Source: CG2-30-46-19 sp034414555 (GTDB lineage Bacteria; Chloroflexota; Dehalococcoidia; GIF9; AB-539-J10). Taken from it: a stretch of DNA of 64,000 nucleotides. The notes below the pieces were generated by a model. That model saw only the letters and a list, made by a program, of their open reading frames with translations. It was not told the origin of the DNA and searched no databases. Positions within the stretch are counted from its first letter, which is position 1, and each line of letters starts with the position of its first letter. The translations under genes and the position numbers were made by a program. Shown here piece after piece: positions 1-11,823 of this stretch. Location of the stretch: positions 1 to 64,000 of the forward strand of contig DAOUMA010000016.1 of the NCBI GenBank assembly GCA_034414555.1. The letters are read 5' to 3'.

Positions 1-2096
1 CCCAGAAACTTTATCTCCCCCCGATAATCGACCCCGAGTATCACTACGAGTCCATCAATGTAGAGAACCAGCAAAATAATCCCGACTCTCTTCTCTGGTG
101 GATGAAGCGCACCATTGCTCTTAGGAAGCGATTTAAGGCTTTTGGACGAGGGAGCCTCGAATTCCTTCAACCGAAAAATCACAAGGTCCTGGCTTTTCTT
201 CGGCGCTACCAAGATGAGGTCATTCTAGTCATTGCCAACCTTTCGCGTGCCGCCCAGCAAACTCAACTTGACCTTGCCGAATTTCAAGGAAGAGTGCCTG
301 TTGAGCTCTTCGGACGGGCAGAGTTCGCTCCCATTACCGATGGTCAATACTACTTTACCCTTAGCCCACATGCTTTTTACTGGTTTTCCCTCGAATCGGA
401 ACGCGCTGAGCCGCTTCGCCTTCGTGCCTTGCCTTCAGAGGCTGTCGGGGCCCTCCCCATTCTGGCTGAGACAGAGGAAGAACTCTTTATAAAAGAGAAT
501 TGGTTTATCCTGGAGGCAGTTCTATTGGACTACATAAGGGGACGTCGCTGGTTTCGCGGGAAAGCGCGAGAGTCCTGGGGACTGCAGATCTTAGATATCA
601 TCCCCATACATTCTCCAGAGTTCGCTGCCAACCTTGTCTTAATTTCAGTGGAATATGCTGAAGGAGACCCGGAGACATATATACTTCCCCTTACTAGCGC
701 CCCTGCCGAGCTGGCAGGCAGGATTATGGCTGAGTATCCGCATGCTGTTATTGCCCGCCTGAAACCCGGAAAAGGCGATGGTGACAACGAGAGCTTACTC
801 TATGATGCTCTGGTAAACAAGAACTTTTGTAAATTCCTAGTAGAAGCCATTGGGCGACGGCGTCTCTTCGAAGGAAGGGCTGGCGAAATCTTAGCCTCAC
901 GGACCCGCATCTTCCGTAATGCCCGCGGACCGGCTGAAGTCTCCTTGGAACCTGTTCCCATTAAGACAGAGCAGACCAACACATCTGTGGTCTACGGGGA
1001 TCGGCTGATTCTCAAACTATTTCGCTGCATTGAAGAAGGAATTAACCCCGAGCTGGAAATCGGTCGGTTTCTCACAGAAAAAACTGTCTTCCCCTATATT
1101 TCACAGGTAGCTGGTGCCCTTGAGTACCATCGTAAGAAAGGCAAGATAATAACTCTAGCCACCCTTCAGAGCTTTGTACCGAACCAAGGAGATGCCTGGC
1201 AATATACTCTGGACTCCTTAAATCGCTATTTTCAATATGTACTGGCGCATCCCACAGTGCAGGTGCCACCCATTCCTCAGAAACATCTGTTGCCCTTACT
1301 CAAGGAGCTACCTGCCTTGGCCCAAGAGACCATCGGTCCCTATCTCGTTTCGGCACACCTTTTAGGAAGGCGTACTGCTGAACTCCATGTGGCCCTGTCC
1401 TCAGCACCAGATGACCCAGACTTTACCCCAGAGCCATTCTCCCTTATTTACCAGAATTCACTCTACCATGCCATGCGGAGCTTTGCTACTCAGACACTGC
1501 AACTGCTGCGGGAGCGGCTAAAAGAGCTCCCAGAGGAGCTTAGGGAAAATGCTCAACAGGTTCTAGACTTGGAGAAGAGCATCATCGAACGCTTTCAGTT
1601 GATTCGCAATCGAAAAATTTCGGCGGCACGAATACGTTGCCACGGGGATTACCATCTAGGACAGGTGCTCTATACCGGAAAGGATTTCGTTATCATTGAT
1701 TTTGAGGGTGAACCGGCACGCTCCTTGAGCGAGCGGCGAATCAAGCGGTCACCTCTCAGGGATGTTGCTGGTATGATACGTTCGTTCCACTATGCTGCCC
1801 ACAGTGCTCTACTTCACCAAACCTCATTGGCACTCAAACCGGAGGACCTGCTAGCACTGGAACATTGGGCGCAATTCTGGTATGTCTGGGTGTCATCATC
1901 TTTCCTCATGTCCTATTTGAACGGCGTTGAACAAGCCCGATTGCTTCCTGATGACCCAGAACAACTTGGGATTCTTCTAGACGCCTATCTCTTAGAGAAG
2001 GCTATCTATGAAATTGGCTATGAGCTTAATAATCGTCCAGACTGGTTGAAAGTGCCACTTCAGGGTATATTACAGCTGATGAAAACTGGAGAATGA
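1..2096 (+). CDS. Trehalose synthase-maltokinase fusion, C-terminal part (5' end outside window)
   Basis: The reading frame is open back to base 3, so the gene starts before the window. The first visible residues (LPPIIDPEYHYESINVENQQ, bases 15-74) match the end of the trehalose synthase barrel, followed by its beta-sandwich domain. From about base 500 comes a maltokinase domain: cap segment with RRWFRGKARESW, nucleotide-binding part with NTSVVYGDRLILKLFR, catalytic loop HGDYHLGQ and the DFEGEP metal motif. By family knowledge, TreS interconverts trehalose and maltose and maltokinase makes maltose 1-phosphate, the donor for GlgE-type glucan synthesis. It heads a same-strand cluster with GlgB, a GH13 enzyme and MalQ, which fits this pathway in the cytosol. 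An internal ATG at 102 is in frame but lies inside the conserved region and is not the start. Confidence 0.93.
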   Translation, partial: QKLYLPPIIDPEYHYESINVENQQNNPDSLLWWMKRTIALRKRFKAFGRGSLEFLQPKNHKVLAFLRRYQDEVILVIANLSRAAQQTQLDLAEFQGRVPVELFGRAEFAPITDGQYYFTLSPHAFYWFSLESERAEPLRLRALPSEAVGALPILAETEEELFIKENWFILEAVLLDYIRGRRWFRGKARESWGLQILDIIPIHSPEFAANLVLISVEYAEGDPETYILPLTSAPAELAGRIMAEYPHAVIARLKPGKGDGDNESLLYDALVNKNFCKFLVEAIGRRRLFEGRAGEILASRTRIFRNARGPAEVSLEPVPIKTEQTNTSVVYGDRLILKLFRCIEEGINPELEIGRFLTEKTVFPYISQVAGALEYHRKKGKIITLATLQSFVPNQGDAWQYTLDSLNRYFQYVLAHPTVQVPPIPQKHLLPLLKELPALAQETIGPYLVSAHLLGRRTAELHVALSSAPDDPDFTPEPFSLIYQNSLYHAMRSFATQTLQLLRERLKELPEELRENAQQVLDLEKSIIERFQLIRNRKISAARIRCHGDYHLGQVLYTGKDFVIIDFEGEPARSLSERRIKRSPLRDVAGMIRSFHYAAHSALLHQTSLALKPEDLLALEHWAQFWYVWVSSSFLMSYLNGVEQARLLPDDPEQLGILLDAYLLEKAIYEIGYELNNRPDWLKVPLQGILQLMKTGE

Positions 2097-2186
2097 GCGT
2101 CGGCTGTGGAGATATTCTTCGAGATACTTAAGTGACCGGTATATCCGGTTAAGTAAAGCAATTCAAATGGGAGGTATTATCCAGAG

Positions 2187-4169
<1,983 letters not shown>

Positions 4170-4187
4170 CCTAGCAGTCCACAATAA

Positions 4188-5504
4188 ATGCTAAGATATC
4201 GTTTTGTTATGCACAGCCAAACTTCAGCCCCCATTATTTACAATCTGTTCCCTCTTCTAGCAGGGACTATGCCTGATTGGCTCCAGCACGCATCCCGCGT
4301 CGCAGAAATGGGCTTCAACTGGCTGTACATCAACTCAATCCATTACCCGGGGTTTTCTGGCAGCTTGTATGCTGTAAAGCACCACTATCGTATCAATCCG
4401 CAATTCCTGCCTCGCGATACCGGGAAGGATGACCTGGCCGTCTTAGAGCAAACCCTTCGAGGATTCCAAGATTTAGGGCTCTGGCCTATGATGGACCTGG
4501 TCATCAACCACAGTTCACGGGACTGCCCTTTGATCCAAGAACACCCTACGTGGTATGCTCATGATGAACATGGTGAAATCGTCAGCCCTTTTGCCCGAGA
4601 CCCCAATAACCCGGAAAAAGTGACGGTGTGGGGGGATCTGGCGGAGATAGATAACGCAGGCTCAAGTGATAGGGAAGGCCTCTGGGCTTACTGGGTCGAG
4701 CTTGTAAAGTGCTACCTTCGCCTGGGGTTCAAAGGCTTCCGGTGTGATGCAGCGTACAAGATACCTGCTGCCTTATGGCGCTATATTGTTGAGGAAGCAG
4801 CAAGTATTGACCGGGAGGCGATGTTTTTTGCTGAAACGCTGGGATGCGCTGAAGATGAAGCCCTGGCGCTGCACGACGCCGGGTTGCATTACTTCTTTAA
4901 TAGTTCCAAGTGGTGGGACTTTGTGCAGCCGTGGTGTCTGGAGCAGCACGAGAAGTTCGGTAAGATCGCCCCATCGATCTCCTTCCCCGAGAGTCATGAT
5001 ACGACTCGCCTTGCTGCTGATACGGGCGGCAACGAGGCTGTACAGCGTCAGCGCTATGCTTTCTCCGCTTCATTCTCCGCCGGGCTTATGATGCCTATCG
5101 GCTACGAGTTCGGCTTCAGAAAAAAATTGGACGTTGTTTCCACCCGCCCTACAGATTGGGAGACAGCTTTCTTCGACCTCCAGAGATTCATAAAGAGGAT
5201 TAATAAATTCAAGATAGAACAGCCTCTGCTCCACGGTGAGGGGAAGTTAAAGACGGTCATAAGCGATAGGAGCACTCTTGTGCTGGAAAGACGTACAGAA
5301 CAAGCTCCCGGGCAGCTAGCTTGGGTGTTGGTAAATAAGAGTAAGGGCAGACAAGCAGCAATAACCCTCGAGGGCATTGCCCTCAGCCCCCGGCATCGCC
5401 TGCATCGTATTTGCCGGGACGAGAACTCCTCACCCGAACTGCCGGCTTCAGAGCAGGCCTTGGTGCTTGACCCCGCCGAAGTGGTGCTGCTCTTGGAATC
5501 CTAA
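4188..5504 (+). CDS. Short GH13 alpha-amylase-family enzyme, possibly maltosyltransferase-like
   Basis: 438-residue cytosolic GH13 protein without signal peptide. The four GH13 regions are visible: DLVINHSS (residues 103-110), FRCDAAYK with nucleophile Asp187, FFAETLG with acid/base Glu216, and ESHDTTRLA with Asp271. A small beta domain follows the barrel. The segment around HPTWYAHDEHGE recalls GlgE maltosyltransferases, but GlgE is normally some 650 residues with an N-terminal domain that is absent here. Its position between glgB and malQ, after TreS-maltokinase, suggests it acts on maltose 1-phosphate or short glucans; this is inference. No clear Shine-Dalgarno sequence precedes the ATG at 4188; ATG 4209 is an alternative start. 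Confidence 0.8.
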   Translation: MLRYRFVMHSQTSAPIIYNLFPLLAGTMPDWLQHASRVAEMGFNWLYINSIHYPGFSGSLYAVKHHYRINPQFLPRDTGKDDLAVLEQTLRGFQDLGLWPMMDLVINHSSRDCPLIQEHPTWYAHDEHGEIVSPFARDPNNPEKVTVWGDLAEIDNAGSSDREGLWAYWVELVKCYLRLGFKGFRCDAAYKIPAALWRYIVEEAASIDREAMFFAETLGCAEDEALALHDAGLHYFFNSSKWWDFVQPWCLEQHEKFGKIAPSISFPESHDTTRLAADTGGNEAVQRQRYAFSASFSAGLMMPIGYEFGFRKKLDVVSTRPTDWETAFFDLQRFIKRINKFKIEQPLLHGEGKLKTVISDRSTLVLERRTEQAPGQLAWVLVNKSKGRQAAITLEGIALSPRHRLHRICRDENSSPELPASEQALVLDPAEVVLLLES

Positions 5505-5539
5505 CAAAGCAATGCTAAGATTTTTGAGAAGAGCGTAAC

Positions 5540-7063
5540 GTGAGCTTTCCCAGAGCAAGTGGGATATTATTGCACTCGACCTCACTCCCGGGCCGATTTG
5601 GGATAGGAGACCTGGGAAGAGAGGCTTATCGTTTTGCAGATTTTTTGTCTGGCACTGGGCAGCGTCTCTGGCAAATTTTGCCACTGGGCCCCACCGGCTA
5701 CGGCAACTCTCCATACCAATGCCTTTCGGTTTTCGCAGGCAATCCCTTGGTTATAAGTCTGGAGAGGCTGGTGGAAGGTAAGTTTCTGGAGCCTGCTGAC
5801 TTGGAGGATATACCTTCCTTCCCCAAAGACAGAATTGACTATGGCTCAGTTATCAAATTCAAAATGCCCTTGTTGAAAAAGTCCTTTGAGACCTTCCAGG
5901 GAAAAGCTGCTCCAGGTGAGCGGGAGCAATTCCAAGTTTTTTGTCAACAGAACGCCGCCTGGCTTGAAACATACTCCTTGTTTATGGCATTGAAAGAGGC
6001 TCATGGCCTCTCTGCCTGGAATATGTGGGAGGAAGATGTCCGGAGGCGGCAGCCGAAGTCTCTCGAACGCTGGAGCAAGAAGCTGGACCGCGAAATCTCC
6101 TACCACAAGTATCAACAATATCAGTTCTTTAAGCAGTGGTCGGAACTAAAGAACTATTGTAATGAGCGCGGGATCAGGCTCATCGGTGATATGCCCATAT
6201 TTGTTGCCCTCGATAGCGCTGAGGTCTGGGCGCATCCAGAGATGTTCTATCTGGACGACAGCGGCAAACCAACGGTGGTGGCCGGGGTGCCACCTGACTA
6301 CTTTTGCACGACAGGACAGTTATGGGGAAATCCTCTCTATCGCTGGGATGCAATAGCCAGGGACGGCTATACTTGGTGGATTGAGCGCTTCCGGGCAACA
6401 CATGCCTTAGTGGACATCATCAGGCTGGACCATTTTCGCGGCTTCGAGAAATACTGGGAGGTTCCGGGCACGGATATTATTGCCATGAATGGACGGTGGG
6501 TCGCTGGACCAGGGGTCGAACTCTTTAATGCCGTGCAGAAGGCATTAGGCGTCCTACCCATCATTGCCGAGGACTTGGGGGTGATCACACTAGAAGTAGA
6601 CGCCTTTAGAGATCAACTCGGCTTTCCCGGGATGAGGGTTCTCCAGTTTGCCTTCGGCAACGACCCCAAAGCTGATGAGTACAAGCCCCATAACTACCCG
6701 CGAAATTGCGTAGTGTACACTGGCACCCACGACAATAATACAACCATTGGTTGGTTCAGGGGTAGCAAAATAGAGGATACCACTCAGAGCAGGGAGGAGA
6801 AAAAGTGCGAGAGGCAATCTGCCTTGAAGTATCTCGGCACAGATGGGCACGAAATAAATTGGGATTTCATCCGCCTGGCTTTGATGTCCGTCGCCGACAC
6901 CGCTATCATCCCTATGCAAGATGTTTTGGGATTGGGCAGTGAAGCCAGGATGAATCTTCCAGGTACCACGGAGGGGAACTGGCGTTGGCGTTTTGTGCCT
7001 GATATGCTGACCGAAGAAATCAAAGACAAGTTAAAGGAATTAACTGCACTCTATGGGCGGTAA
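5540..7063 (+). CDS. malQ: 4-alpha-glucanotransferase (amylomaltase)
   Basis: 507-residue GH77 enzyme that transfers maltodextrin units between alpha-1,4-glucans. The N terminus (GILLHSTSLPGRFGIGDLG) is typical of the family. Catalytic residues: nucleophile Asp297 in RLDHFRG, acid/base Glu344 in IAEDLG, and Asp398 in GTHDNN; spacing agrees with the Thermus enzyme. The start is a GTG. It is the last gene of the glycogen/trehalose cluster, 35 bases after the GH13 gene, and would recycle linear maltodextrins in the cytosol. Confidence 0.95.
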   Translation: MSFPRASGILLHSTSLPGRFGIGDLGREAYRFADFLSGTGQRLWQILPLGPTGYGNSPYQCLSVFAGNPLVISLERLVEGKFLEPADLEDIPSFPKDRIDYGSVIKFKMPLLKKSFETFQGKAAPGEREQFQVFCQQNAAWLETYSLFMALKEAHGLSAWNMWEEDVRRRQPKSLERWSKKLDREISYHKYQQYQFFKQWSELKNYCNERGIRLIGDMPIFVALDSAEVWAHPEMFYLDDSGKPTVVAGVPPDYFCTTGQLWGNPLYRWDAIARDGYTWWIERFRATHALVDIIRLDHFRGFEKYWEVPGTDIIAMNGRWVAGPGVELFNAVQKALGVLPIIAEDLGVITLEVDAFRDQLGFPGMRVLQFAFGNDPKADEYKPHNYPRNCVVYTGTHDNNTTIGWFRGSKIEDTTQSREEKKCERQSALKYLGTDGHEINWDFIRLALMSVADTAIIPMQDVLGLGSEARMNLPGTTEGNWRWRFVPDMLTEEIKDKLKELTALYGR

Positions 7064-7402
7064 TTACAACGTGATGGTCTTGTACCGGAAGGTTTATTAG
7101 GTTGAGAAAACTAGCCTACTGTTAAGAAAGTAAGCCAGCTTGTACCACCAAAATAGATTCGAACTGGAAGAAGATATTGCCACAAAAGAAATGTCATTCT
7201 AGTATACGTTTTTGTTTAATAAGGAATAAGTTTGCAGAGCTTGCATTTAATTGTTGTTGCCCCTCAGGCAAGCACGGTAAAATCAGTCAAGCAGGTAGTG
7301 AGGAAGGGAAATAATCCAACCGCCTGACTGTCGGGATTTCAGATGGCTTCCCAATCCACTTTTGAAGCTAAAAAGGGTGTTTTTGAGGCTGGGAACATTA
7401 TA
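7064..7402. other. Intergenic region without recognised gene
   Basis: This gap separates malQ from the tRNA-Lys fragment. I see no open frame with a ribosome binding site and no clear terminator stem. The 5' half of a tRNA-Lys (acceptor strand complementary to GCGGCTC, D arm) is not present in it. Confidence 0.5.
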
Positions 7403-7451
7403 CTGACTCTTAATCAGCCGGTTCAGGGTTCGAGTCCCTGGCGGCTCACCA
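7403..7451 (+). pseudogene. 3' fragment of a tRNA-Lys(CUU) gene, candidate attachment-site remnant
   Basis: The sequence from the anticodon arm to the CCA end of a tRNA is intact: stem CTGA, loop CTCTTAA with anticodon CTT, stem TCAG; T arm CAGGG-TTCGAGT-CCCTG; acceptor 3' strand GCGGCTC, discriminator A, then CCA. The base before the fragment breaks the fifth anticodon-stem pair, and no D arm or 5' acceptor strand (GAGCCGC) lies within the 340 bases upstream. It therefore cannot fold into a full tRNA. Such anticodon-to-3'-end pieces are the usual scar of an integrative element that used a tRNA gene as attachment site; no integrase is visible nearby. Confidence 0.8.
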
Positions 7452-7469
7452 GTGGGTATCTTCGCTCAG

Positions 7470-10400
7470 TTACCGCCAGGGGTTACCGTTAATGTGGTTA
7501 GCCCCACCATTTCCGGCTGTTTTTCTTTGGCGAGCGACTACAGGCAGTTTTATGATGAAGGTGGCTCCCTTTCCTAACTTGCTCCTGGCATATATTGTGC
7601 CATTATGTGTGGCAATGATATTTTGACAGATGCTCAAGCCAAGCCCCGTTCCTTCCCCTAGCTTTCTGGTAGTAAAGAAGGGGTAAAATATCCTCTGTAG
7701 ATTTTTCTTCGCTATCCCCGGGCCGTCATCTTTGAAGGATATCTGAATAGTGTTATCCATCGCCTTTGTTTTAATCAAGAGCTTACCCCCGCCGTGGGCT
7801 AATCTCATCGCCGTCCTGGCATTTAGCATTATATTAAGGAACACCTGCTGCATTTGACCGGTGTCTGCCATGGTTCGCGGCAGATGAGGGTCAAGTTTGG
7901 TAGTAATCTTTATGTTACCGCTCGTCATTTCATATTGTTGCAGTTCGACGGTGGCTTCTATCAGCTTGTTAATATCAGTATATTCTGTCCCTGGATTCTG
8001 GTGGCGGGAAAAGTTAAGCAGCCGGCTTGCGATACCGGATACCCGTTTTCCTTCACTATTGATAATCCTTACATATTCCTTAGCATCCTCGGGCAGCTCC
8101 TTTTGCGCTAACATCTCAGCAAAGCCGATAACACTGGTGAGGGGATTATTTACCTCGTGCACGATGCCCGATGCCATCTCGCCAATAACGCCCAAACGGG
8201 CGGCTAACTGAGCCTTTTTCTCCAGCTCGTCTTTCTCTGCCTCCATCCGCTTGCGCTCAGTGATATCCCGGGCAACACCTCGAAAGCCTATTGGCTCACC
8301 TCGTGCATCCCTTATTAGAGAAGCAGAAGCTTCAATGAATCCCTTCGTCCCATCCTTTCTTATGACCTCCCACTCAATCCCTACGATAGGCTTTCCAGTG
8401 GTGTATACCTTGTTGAATGCTTGAAACATCTTCCTGGCATTTTGTTTGTCCGTATAGTCCCTGTTGTTCATACTGAGGAGTTCATTTCTGGGATATCCCA
8501 GGATTTTGCACGTGGAGTCATTGCAGAAGGTAAGGTTGCCGGCGAGGTCAAGCTCATAGTAACCATCTGTCATGTTTTCGAGGATGCTTCGGTATTTTTC
8601 CTCGCTCTGCCGCAGCTTCTCCTCTGCCTGCTTTTCCTCGGTAACGTCCTTGGCATTGTATTGTATCTCGACGACTTTTCCGTCTTTTCTAATTGCACTC
8701 GCGCTTGCCAACAAGTACCGGATCTTACCTGTCTTTGTGATAGACCTTAGTTCATAGTGAGGATTAAGCCCGCTGAGGATGTCTTTCCAGAACTGGATAT
8801 ATTTCGGTGTGTCTTCGGGATAGGCGATCTCCAATATGCTCTTTCCTATCAATTCCTTTTTGGAATAACCGGAAAGCTTTTCCACCTCTTTGTTAAGGCG
8901 CAATACCCATCCTTCAGCGTCTGTTGTTATGATTAGTTCATTTGCGGTTTCAAACAGGTCCTCAAAGCGCGTTTTAGCTTCCTGTAATGCTTTTTCCGCC
9001 TCCTTGCGCTCGGTGATATCCAGAAGTTGGGCCACTGTCATTGTTTTTCCCGCCAAATCTTTGATGACAGTAGAGCTGATTTCCACACGCCTCTTCTCGC
9101 CGTTTTTGCGGATGATGTTGAACTCATACCGAGGAGGAATTGTCTCCCCTCGCTGCCTGCGGACGTATCGGTCTGCAACGAGTTGACTGCTGTCCGCGTC
9201 GAGGAATTTGCGGAAATCTTGCCCAATGATTTCCTTACGAGAATATCCCAACATTCGGCACAGTTCGTCGTTCACGTAGGTGAGCAGATAGGCCTCATCC
9301 ACAATAAGTATGCCCTCGTGAGAGTGTTCCACGATGGAGCGGAACCGCTCCTCACTCTGCTGCAGCATCTCCTCCCATCGCTTGCGCTCGGTAATGTCCC
9401 TCGCCATGCCCATAGTGCCTACGATTTTCCCATCTACTTCTATAGGGGATGAGGTGACCTCTACCGGCATGAGGTCACCGTTCTTGGTGATAATCTTAGT
9501 CTCATAGGTATTTATTTCCCCCTTGAGCACTCTTTTGAAAGAGTCGGTCATGCGCGGGATCTCTTCCTCGGGAAGGATGACAGTGGCATACTGTCCAATC
9601 AGCTCCTTCTTGTTGTAGCCGCACATTTCTTTAGCCCTCTTGTTGCCGGAGGTAAATCTGGTTTTCAAATCCAGCGTAAATATTCCGTCCGTGGCGTTCT
9701 CAAATAGATTTCGGTATCGCTCTTCACTTGCCTGCAGTTTCTCCTCCGCCTGCTTCTCCTCAGTAACATCCCGGACAACACCTCGAAAACCTGTGGGCTC
9801 ACCCTTTGAATTCCTTATCAGGGATATGGAACATGAAGCGACTAGCTTCGTACCATCCTTTTTTATGACGTCAAAATTAAATCCTCTGGCAGGCTGCCCC
9901 GTGGTATATACTTCGCCAAATCTTTCCAACACCTTCCTGGCAGTCTCTTTATCCGTGTAGTCCCTGTTGTCCATACGCAGCAGCTCATCTCTGGAATATC
10001 CCATGTTAGCGCATATTGAATCATTGACGAAGGTAAATTTGCCGGCAAGGTCAACCTCATAATAGCCCTCTACGATGTTTTTGAGTATGGTTCGGTATTT
10101 TTCCTCACTTCGCCGCAGCTCCTCCTCTGCCCTTTTTTGCTGCGTGACGTCCCGGCTAAGGCATCGAAACCCTATCGGCTTGCCTTGTGAATCCGTTATC
10201 AGTGATACCGAGGATGAAATGGATAGCTTCGTGCCATCCTTTGTTATGACCTCCCATTCAACTCGTGTGTAAGGCTTACCAGTGCGGTATACTTCATTGA
10301 ATATTTGATACACCTTCGCGGCGTTTTCTTTGTCCATGTATTGCCTGTTGTTCATACCCAGCAGCTCATCTCTGGTGTATCCCAGGGTTCGGCACAACGA

Positions 10401-11732
10401 ATTGTTGAAGAAGGTAAGGTTACCGGCAAGGTCAACCTCATAATAGCCCTCTACAATGTTTTCGAGTATGCTGCGGTATTTTTCCTCATTCTCCCGCAGC
10501 TTATCCTCCGCGCACTTTTCCTCGGTAATGTCCTTGGCATTGTATTGTATCTCGACGACTTTTCCGCCTTTTCTAATTGCACTGCCGCTTGCCAGTAAGT
10601 TGCGGACAACGCCGGTCCTTGAAATGGTCCTTAGTTCATAGTGAGGACTAAGCCCGCTGAGGATGTCTTGCCAGAACTGGATATATTTGTCTCTGTCTTC
10701 GGGATAGGCGATCTCCAATATGCTCTTTCCTATCAATTCCTTTTTTGAGTAACCGGAAAGCTTTTCTACCTCTTTGTTAAGGCGCAATACCCATCCCTCT
10801 GCGTCTGTTGTTATGATTAGTTCATTTGCGGTTTCAAACAGGTCCTCAAAGCGCGTCTTAGTTTCCTGTAATGCCTTCTCCGCCTGCTTACGCTCCGTGA
10901 TATCCCGGAATACCCCTTGAAGTATTTTTTTGTCCCTGAATTCAATGATATTGGCTTTGATGGCAACATCTTTGAGCTCTCCGTTCTTGGTAATGACCTG
11001 AGTTTCCAGAGTCTTGCCTTCTTTTTCTGCGAGATGCTGTTTGAAGGTCGTGGTAAACTCTTCTTCCATTTGGTGCGGAGGATGGAGAATTCGCTGATGC
11101 TGCCCAACAATCTCTGGTTTCTTTCTGCCGACTAATTTACATGCTGCCCGGTTACAGTCAATTATTATGCCAGTTTCGGCGTCGGCTAGGAAGATAGCAT
11201 CCATTGCCGTTTCAAATTGCGTTCTATACTTTTCTTCAGATTCTTTGAGCACCTCTTCTGCCTGCTTGCGGTTGGTTATGTCCCGGGCAACACCTTGAAA
11301 TCCTATCAGCTCACCCTTTGAATCCCTTATCAGAGATACGGAACATGAAGCGCATAGTTTCCTACCATCCTTTCTTATGGCTTCGAACTCCAATCCTTCG
11401 GCAGGCTTTCCAGTGGTGTATACCTTGTTGAATGCTTGATACACCTTCCTGGCATTTTCTTTGTCCGTGTATTGCCTGTTATTCATACCTATAATTTCGT
11501 TTTTGGAATATCCCAGTTTATGGCATACGGAATCATTGACGAAGGTAAAGTTGCCGGCAAGGTCAACCTCATAGTAGCCATCTGTGATGTTTTCGAGGAT
11601 GTTTCGGTATTTCTTCTCACTCTGCCGCAGTTTCTCCCCTGCCTGCTTGCGCTCGGTTTTTTCTTGCCTCAGCTTAGCTACTTCCTGGCGCAGCCGCTTT
11701 ATTTCTTCAATAGGTGGCTCTTTTACCTTCAT
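7470..11732 (-). CDS. Multi-PAS sensor histidine kinase (nine PAS modules)
   Basis: About 1420 residues, no signal peptide or membrane segment, so cytosolic. A short N-terminal coiled coil is followed by nine PAS/PAC modules of about 124 residues each (roughly residues 40-1155), then HisKA and HATPase domains. The phospho-acceptor His is in IVHEVNNPL (codon 8157-8159, about residue 1192); ATPase boxes are FLNIMLNA (N), DDGPGI (G1), FFTT (F) and GEGTGLGL (G2). PAS modules 3 and 8 are almost identical. No receiver domain or response regulator is next to it; its only close neighbour is the MerR-type protein 91 bases upstream, which may be co-regulated. ATG 11732 follows GGAAGGT; a GTG at 11753 is the alternative. 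The ligand cannot be told from sequence. Confidence 0.93.
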   Translation of the reverse strand: MKVKEPPIEEIKRLRQEVAKLRQEKTERKQAGEKLRQSEKKYRNILENITDGYYEVDLAGNFTFVNDSVCHKLGYSKNEIIGMNNRQYTDKENARKVYQAFNKVYTTGKPAEGLEFEAIRKDGRKLCASCSVSLIRDSKGELIGFQGVARDITNRKQAEEVLKESEEKYRTQFETAMDAIFLADAETGIIIDCNRAACKLVGRKKPEIVGQHQRILHPPHQMEEEFTTTFKQHLAEKEGKTLETQVITKNGELKDVAIKANIIEFRDKKILQGVFRDITERKQAEKALQETKTRFEDLFETANELIITTDAEGWVLRLNKEVEKLSGYSKKELIGKSILEIAYPEDRDKYIQFWQDILSGLSPHYELRTISRTGVVRNLLASGSAIRKGGKVVEIQYNAKDITEEKCAEDKLRENEEKYRSILENIVEGYYEVDLAGNLTFFNNSLCRTLGYTRDELLGMNNRQYMDKENAAKVYQIFNEVYRTGKPYTRVEWEVITKDGTKLSISSSVSLITDSQGKPIGFRCLSRDVTQQKRAEEELRRSEEKYRTILKNIVEGYYEVDLAGKFTFVNDSICANMGYSRDELLRMDNRDYTDKETARKVLERFGEVYTTGQPARGFNFDVIKKDGTKLVASCSISLIRNSKGEPTGFRGVVRDVTEEKQAEEKLQASEERYRNLFENATDGIFTLDLKTRFTSGNKRAKEMCGYNKKELIGQYATVILPEEEIPRMTDSFKRVLKGEINTYETKIITKNGDLMPVEVTSSPIEVDGKIVGTMGMARDITERKRWEEMLQQSEERFRSIVEHSHEGILIVDEAYLLTYVNDELCRMLGYSRKEIIGQDFRKFLDADSSQLVADRYVRRQRGETIPPRYEFNIIRKNGEKRRVEISSTVIKDLAGKTMTVAQLLDITERKEAEKALQEAKTRFEDLFETANELIITTDAEGWVLRLNKEVEKLSGYSKKELIGKSILEIAYPEDTPKYIQFWKDILSGLNPHYELRSITKTGKIRYLLASASAIRKDGKVVEIQYNAKDVTEEKQAEEKLRQSEEKYRSILENMTDGYYELDLAGNLTFCNDSTCKILGYPRNELLSMNNRDYTDKQNARKMFQAFNKVYTTGKPIVGIEWEVIRKDGTKGFIEASASLIRDARGEPIGFRGVARDITERKRMEAEKDELEKKAQLAARLGVIGEMASGIVHEVNNPLTSVIGFAEMLAQKELPEDAKEYVRIINSEGKRVSGIASRLLNFSRHQNPGTEYTDINKLIEATVELQQYEMTSGNIKITTKLDPHLPRTMADTGQMQQVFLNIMLNARTAMRLAHGGGKLLIKTKAMDNTIQISFKDDGPGIAKKNLQRIFYPFFTTRKLGEGTGLGLSICQNIIATHNGTIYARSKLGKGATFIIKLPVVARQRKTAGNGGANHINGNPWR
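8640..9023 (-). repeat. Duplicated PAS module, copy A (within the histidine kinase)
   Basis: This stretch encodes PAS module 8. It matches 10524-10907 at an offset of exactly 1884 bases (628 codons), with long identical runs at DNA level, so the two modules come from an internal in-frame duplication or gene-conversion event. Limits are set by eye where similarity falls to the general level seen between PAS modules. Confidence 0.85.
10524..10907 (-). repeat. Duplicated PAS module, copy B (within the histidine kinase)
   Basis: Encodes PAS module 3 and is the partner of 8640-9023. Both encode ANELIITTDAEGWVLRLNKE and KSILEIAYPED. The few differences are scattered single bases. Confidence 0.85.
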
Positions 11733-11823
11733 GCTACCTTCCAATCCCTCCACTTTCGATTATTCCTGTTGCACTATGATTGGCGAAAACGACACATTCT
11801 GCTGTTGTTGACAGCGTTTTATG

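Noticed and set aside
9027..9452. 141-codon plus-strand frame opposite the PAS kinase
   Set aside because: One of several antisense frames of similar look, caused by codon bias and the internal repeats of the kinase gene.
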